Source of the DNA: Thermohalobaculum sp039805905
GTDB lineage: Bacteria > Pseudomonadota > Alphaproteobacteria > Rhodobacterales > Rhodobacteraceae
NCBI GenBank assembly: GCA_039805905.1
Contig: JBDIVM010000012.1
Location: forward strand, 55,642-119,641
Direction: 5' to 3'
DNA length: 64,000 bases
This document shows positions 50,305 through 64,000 of this stretch, one piece after another (within the stretch, counting starts at the first letter, position 1; every line of letters starts with the position of its first letter). The position numbers and the translations under genes are program-made. The notes under the pieces were generated by a model. That model was not told the DNA's origin, did not search any database, and saw only the letters and a list, made by a program, of their open reading frames with translations.

Positions 50305-50575
50305 CCTGACGGAGATCTCCGGCCCTGGAGCCGGGGAAACCAGCGGAGGGTTCGCCCTCCGTCCTGTCCGAGACGGCGGGTGGCCTCCAGCAGATCCGGA
50401 GGCGCAAATCCTGCCATAGACGGGGATTGGGCACGGGATCGGTCCTTCGGGACATGCGATCTTGGCCGGTCCTCGGACGGGGACCAGGGCGCCGGGCGCG
50501 GGAGCGGCCGGGGCCGAGACTGAGCCGGCTGTTGCCCGGGCTGTCCGGGAACTGCCTAAAACTTGGAGTGAAACC
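50305..50575 (+). promoter_or_regulatory. Ribosomal protein L10 leader (autoregulatory RNA candidate)
   Basis: This 271-nt untranslated stretch between rplA and rplJ has the position of the L10 leader, where L10-L12 binds its own mRNA. Two clear UUCG-tetraloop hairpins are seen: CGGAGGG-TTCG-CCCTCCG at 50344-50361 and GTCC-TTCG-GGAC at 50442-50453. The detailed kink-turn that L10 binds was not traced. Confidence 0.6.
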
Positions 50576-51097
50576 GTGGATAGAGCCCAGAAAGAAAAGG
50601 TGGTCGAGGACCTCGGCCAGATCTTTTCCGAAGCTGGTGTCATCGTTGCGATGCACTACGAGGGCCTGACGGTTGCCCAGATGACCGACCTTCGCAACCA
50701 GATGCGTGCAGCTGGTAGCCAGGTCCGGGTCGCCAAGAACCGGCTCGCCAAGATCGCCCTCGAAGGCAAGGCGGCGGAGGGGATGTCGAAGTTGCTCCGC
50801 GGCCAGACTGTCATTGCCTACTCCAACGACCCTGTCGCGGCTCCCAAGGTCGCGTCGGAGTTCGCCAAGAAGAACGAGAAGCTCGTTCTGCTTGGCGGCG
50901 CCATGGGGTCGACCATCCTCGATGCGGATGGGGTGAAGGCACTGGCAACCATGCCGTCGCTGGACGAGCTGCGCGGGAAGCTGATCGGCCTCATCCAGGC
51001 CCCGGCTGCCAAGATCGCCCGTGTGCTCGCAGCGCCGGGTACGAAGGTGGCGCGGGTGCTGGCGGCACGGGCCGAGAAGGAAGGCGAGGCGGCCTGA
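50576..51097 (+). CDS. rplJ: Ribosomal protein uL10
   Basis: A 173-residue L10 starting at GTG 50576, chosen because GGAG lies seven bases upstream and the product then begins M-D-R-A-Q-K-E-K-V-V-E-D-L as in relatives; longer in-frame extensions upstream are untranslated leader. L10 anchors L7/L12 dimers to the large subunit; the C-terminal helix rich in A-R-V-L-A-A binds them. It forms a pair with rplL, 89 bp downstream. Confidence 0.98.
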   Translation: MDRAQKEKVVEDLGQIFSEAGVIVAMHYEGLTVAQMTDLRNQMRAAGSQVRVAKNRLAKIALEGKAAEGMSKLLRGQTVIAYSNDPVAAPKVASEFAKKNEKLVLLGGAMGSTILDADGVKALATMPSLDELRGKLIGLIQAPAAKIARVLAAPGTKVARVLAARAEKEGEAA

Positions 51098-51186
51098 TGG
51101 CCGCGAACGGGCAACCGGCGGGACCGGGTATGCGGAACGACGTACGCACCGGCATCTGCCGCGACTGAAACAAGAGGAAGTGAAAA

Positions 51187-51573
51187 ATGGCTGATCTTTC
51201 CAAGATCGTGGACGATCTCTCGAACCTGACCGTGCTCGAGGCCGCCGAGCTTTCGAAGCTGCTCGAGGAGAAATGGGGCGTGTCCGCCGCTGCCGCGCCG
51301 ATGGCCATGATGGCCATGCCGGGCGCTGCCGGTGGCGCCGCTGCAGCCGCCGAGGAGGAGAAGACCGAGTTCGACGTCATCCTGAAGTCGGCCGGCGACA
51401 AGAAGATCAACGTCATCAAGGAAGTCCGGGCGATTACCTCGCTGGGCCTGAAGGAGGCGAAGGATCTGGTCGAGGCCGGCGGCAAGGCGGTCAAGGAGGG
51501 CGTCTCGAAGGAAGAGGCCCAGGCGATCAAGAAGAAGCTGGAAGAGGCCGGCGCCGAGGTTGAGCTCAAGTAG
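51187..51573 (+). CDS. rplL: Ribosomal protein bL12 (L7/L12)
   Basis: A 128-residue L7/L12. The N-terminal dimerisation helix, an alanine/methionine-rich hinge (A-A-A-P-M-A-M-M-A-M-P-G-A-A) and the globular C-terminal domain (E-F-D-V-I-L-K-S-A-G-D-K-K-I-N-V-I-K-E-V-R) are all present. It recruits translation factors. AGAGGAAG precedes the start. The next gene is rpoB. Confidence 0.99.
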   Translation: MADLSKIVDDLSNLTVLEAAELSKLLEEKWGVSAAAAPMAMMAMPGAAGGAAAAAEEEKTEFDVILKSAGDKKINVIKEVRAITSLGLKEAKDLVEAGGKAVKEGVSKEEAQAIKKKLEEAGAEVELK

Positions 51574-51843
51574 CTCGGCCGCCGTGATCGGGCAACGGGC
51601 GCTGTGCGTGCCGATGCCGGATCGGTGAAGAATTGGCTGGATCCGCCCAAGGCGGCGGGTCCAGCCCGCGTCGTCTCGGGCCCTGACCGTGGGGCAGGGC
51701 CCCGGAGGACGCGGAATTCAGGGGTCCGGGACACGTCGGCGGGGGCGCCGGCGGGAAGGATGGGACCCGCGAAAGGCGCAATGACTCCATGGGCCGCCGC
51801 CCCCGGCGGGCCATGGCGTGCAGACGGCAAGCCGAGGAAGCAG

Positions 51844-55944
<4,101 letters not shown>

Positions 55945-56029
55945 TCACCCCGCGCCCCGGGACGCGCGCAACCCCCGCGCGCGTCCCGGCCGGGGCATCC
56001 CTGAAGTCCGGGGGAGATGGAGAGCCTTA

Positions 56030-60277
<4,248 letters not shown>

Positions 60278-60300
60278 GAGCCGCGCGTCCGAAAGAACTT

Positions 60301-60326
60301 GGCCCCGGCGCAGGAGCGTCGGGGCC
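60301..60326 (+). terminator. Terminator hairpin after rpoC
   Basis: GGCCCCGGCGC (60301-60311) pairs with GCGTCGGGGCC (60316-60326), one G-U or mismatch, around the loop AGGA, followed by GTTTG. It would separate the rpl-rpo unit from the rpsL-rpsG-fusA-tuf unit. Confidence 0.65.
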
Positions 60327-60779
60327 GTTTGCGTCCGTCAAGCGTTTGCGGCCGGGTGAATGCCGTTGATCCCTCGCGGGGCCACATGTGGCATAAGAAT
60401 AATGAAGCCAATGAGTTGACGCGCGCGCCGGGGCGAAGTGAAAGCGTATGCGTGTCGGCGCGGAGCACCTAGGAGAGGACCCCGATCGGCCCGATTTCCG
60501 GCGTGCTTGTGGGAGGGGAAAAATTACGCGCTTTCCGCCTTGACCGCGCGGGGGGCCATGAGTATGTTCCGCCCACTTCGCGCCGGGGCACCGGCTGCGG
60601 GTGACAAGATTGCCTGATAGGTGGCATGCACGACCCGGCCCCGGCCCGGTCCTCTGAGTTCCTGCCGCAGGGGCGTGGCCCGCGCCAGCTTGCGGTGTTC
60701 CGTGTTTTCAGGATGCGGCCGCTGGCCCGTCCCGGGAACGGTGGCGACGACGGCGAGACGAGACGAAGGATAGGCACCG
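60327..60779. other. Intergenic region before rpsL (probable str-operon promoter)
   Basis: No gene is supported in these 453 bases. A 12-bp palindrome GCCACATGTGGC lies at 60381-60392, and TTGACG at 60416-60421 is a possible -35 element, but no convincing -10 was found at the right distance. An AAGGA site precedes ATG 60780. Confidence 0.45.
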
Positions 60780-61151
60780 ATGCCGACGATCCAGCAGCTG
60801 ATCCGGAAACCCCGGCAGCCGAAAGTGAAGAGAAGGAAGGCCCTGCACCTGGAGGCCTGCCCCCAGAAGCGCGGCGTCTGCACGCGCGTCTACACCACGA
60901 CCCCGAAGAAGCCCAACTCGGCGCTGCGCAAGGTAGCGAAGGTGCGCCTGACCAACGGCTTCGAGGTGATCAGCTACATCCCCGGCGAGGGCCACAACCT
61001 GCAGGAACACTCGGTGGTGCTGATCCGCGGCGGCCGCGTGAAGGACCTTCCCGGTGTCCGCTACCACATTCTGCGCGGCGTGCTCGACACCCAGGGCGTC
61101 AAGGACCGCCGGCAGCGCCGCTCGAAATACGGCGCGAAGCGGCCGAAGTAA
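60780..61151 (+). CDS. rpsL: Ribosomal protein uS12
   Basis: A 123-residue S12, with the conserved P-T-I-Q-Q-L-I-R-K-P-R, the decoding loop T-P-K-K-P-N-S-A-L-R-K (lysine residues 43-44, streptomycin-sensitive type) and V-K-D-L-P-G-V-R-Y near residue 85. It contacts the decoding centre and controls translational accuracy. Twelve bases separate it from rpsG. Confidence 0.99.
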   Translation: MPTIQQLIRKPRQPKVKRRKALHLEACPQKRGVCTRVYTTTPKKPNSALRKVAKVRLTNGFEVISYIPGEGHNLQEHSVVLIRGGRVKDLPGVRYHILRGVLDTQGVKDRRQRRSKYGAKRPK

Positions 61152-61163
61152 GGAGAGAGGGCG

Positions 61164-61634
61164 ATGTCGCGACGTCACAGCGCCGAGAAGCGCGAGATCC
61201 TGCCGGACGCGAAATACGGCGACCGCGTGGTCACGAAGTTCATGAACAACCTGATGCACGACGGCAAGAAGTCTGCCGCCGAGCGGATCGTCTACGGCGC
61301 GCTGGGCCGCGTCGAGGGCAAGCTGAAGCGCGAGCCGGTCGAGGTCTTCCACGAGGCGCTCGACAATGTGAAGCCCTCGGTCGAGGTGCGTTCGCGCCGG
61401 GTCGGCGGCGCCACCTACCAGGTCCCGGTCGAGGTGCGCCCGGAGCGCCGCGAGGCGTTGGCGATCCGCTGGCTGATCACCGCGGCCAGGGGCCGCAACG
61501 AGCACACCATGGAGGAGCGCCTCGCCGGCGAGCTGCTGGACGCCGTCAACAACCGCGGCACGGCGGTCAAGAAGCGCGAGGACACCCACAAGATGGCCGA
61601 GGCCAACAAGGCCTTCAGCCATTACCGCTGGTAA
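61164..61634 (+). CDS. rpsG: Ribosomal protein uS7
   Basis: A 156-residue S7, starting S-R-R-H-S-A-E-K-R-E-I-L-P-D and containing M-N-N-L-M-H-D-G-K-K and the C-terminal K-K-R-E-D-T-H-K-M-A-E-A-N-K-A-F. S7 nucleates assembly of the 30S head and lies near the E-site tRNA. In many bacteria it represses the str operon. It is followed 28 bp later by fusA. Confidence 0.99.
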   Translation: MSRRHSAEKREILPDAKYGDRVVTKFMNNLMHDGKKSAAERIVYGALGRVEGKLKREPVEVFHEALDNVKPSVEVRSRRVGGATYQVPVEVRPERREALAIRWLITAARGRNEHTMEERLAGELLDAVNNRGTAVKKREDTHKMAEANKAFSHYRW

Positions 61635-61662
61635 TCCGGCGGACGAGAACGAGGACGAGACA

Positions 61663-63804
<2,142 letters not shown>

Positions 63805-63873
63805 GGGCGCGCCTGATCAGGAAATCCGCCCGCCGCCAGCCGGTCGGGCGCACGGAACAAGAAGGAGGCCACC

Positions 63874-64000
63874 ATGGCGAAGGCGAAATTCGAGCGGACG
63901 AAGCCGCATGTGAATGTCGGGACGATCGGGCATGTTGATCACGGGAAGACGACGCTGACGGCGGCGATCACCAAGTATTTTGGCGAGTTCCGTGCGTATG
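63874..64000 (+). CDS. tuf: Elongation factor Tu, N-terminal part (cut by window edge)
   Basis: The first 42 codons of EF-Tu: A-K-A-K-F-E-R-T-K-P-H-V-N-V-G-T-I-G-H-V-D, then G-K-T-T-L-T-A-A. GAAGGAGG precedes the ATG. It is last in the str-type operon; the rest lies beyond the window. Confidence 0.98.
   Translation, partial: MAKAKFERTKPHVNVGTIGHVDHGKTTLTAAITKYFGEFRAY

Noticed and set aside
50462..50575. N-terminal extension of L10 upstream of GTG 50576
   Set aside because: The added sequence is not like L10 and overlaps the structured leader; GTG 50576 has a good ribosome-binding site.
51604..51843. Long N-terminal extension of rpoB
   Set aside because: Low-complexity and unlike any beta subunit N-terminus; ATG 51844 matches family starts and has GAGGAAG before it.
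60416..60451. TTGACG-based promoter before rpsL
   Set aside because: No -10 of reasonable quality at 16-18 bp; recorded only as a possibility.

Overview
The window is a high-GC chromosomal segment from an alphaproteobacterium. The order tRNA-Trp, secE, nusG, rplK, rplA, rplJ, rplL, rpoB, rpoC, rpsL, rpsG, fusA, tuf, and the style of these proteins, suggest the Rhodobacterales or a close relative. That placement is inferred by eye, not from a tree. No rRNA operon, CRISPR array, prophage or insertion sequence was seen.

Layout. (1) Positions 1-4900 hold the end of a class III aminotransferase, then a sphingolipid core: a CerR-like reductase, a LicC-like nucleotidyltransferase, a dedicated acyl carrier protein and serine palmitoyltransferase, with a divergent phosphoglycerate-mutase-like gene. 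(2) Positions 5031-20652 form a surface glycan or lipid decoration island. It has an ELM1-type glycosyltransferase, a KdtA-N plus GT42-like fusion, a GT8-like plus methyltransferase-like fusion, two 2-oxoglutarate oxygenase-like proteins, two SGNH hydrolases, a methyltransferase, a saxitoxin-cluster-like SxtI/SxtK/SxtJ trio (carbamoyltransferase, DUF5989, SxtJ), two tandem sulfotransferases and an MsbA-like exporter. (3) Positions 20894-32615 return to sphingolipid genes: fatty-acyl-AMP ligase, Tam41-like cytidylyltransferase candidate, lipid kinase, CDP-alcohol phosphotransferase, metallophosphoesterase, HIT protein, an LptF/LptG-like pair, a bacterial ceramide synthase candidate, a MobA-like nucleotidyltransferase and a class V aminotransferase. 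(4) Positions 33062-41072 encode an oligopeptide-type ABC importer and a sulfatase or phosphonate-monoesterase-like enzyme. (5) Positions 41156-47886 are mixed housekeeping and hypothetical genes (universal stress protein, ArfB, aminotransferase, phosphatase, sulfotransferase-like protein, hydroxypyruvate isomerase). (6) From 48057 to the end are tRNA-Trp and the transcription/translation super-operon.

Working model. Regions 1-3 look like one functional unit: fatty acid activation, condensation with serine, N-acylation, reduction, headgroup activation, glycosylation with sulfate, carbamoyl and methyl decoration, flipping, and transport to the outer membrane by a dedicated LptFG-like pair. The core resembles the Caulobacter ceramide and ceramide-phosphoglycerate locus. 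The decoration island placed inside it is the most unusual part and may build a modified anionic glycosphingolipid. That link is inferred from gene neighbourhood only.
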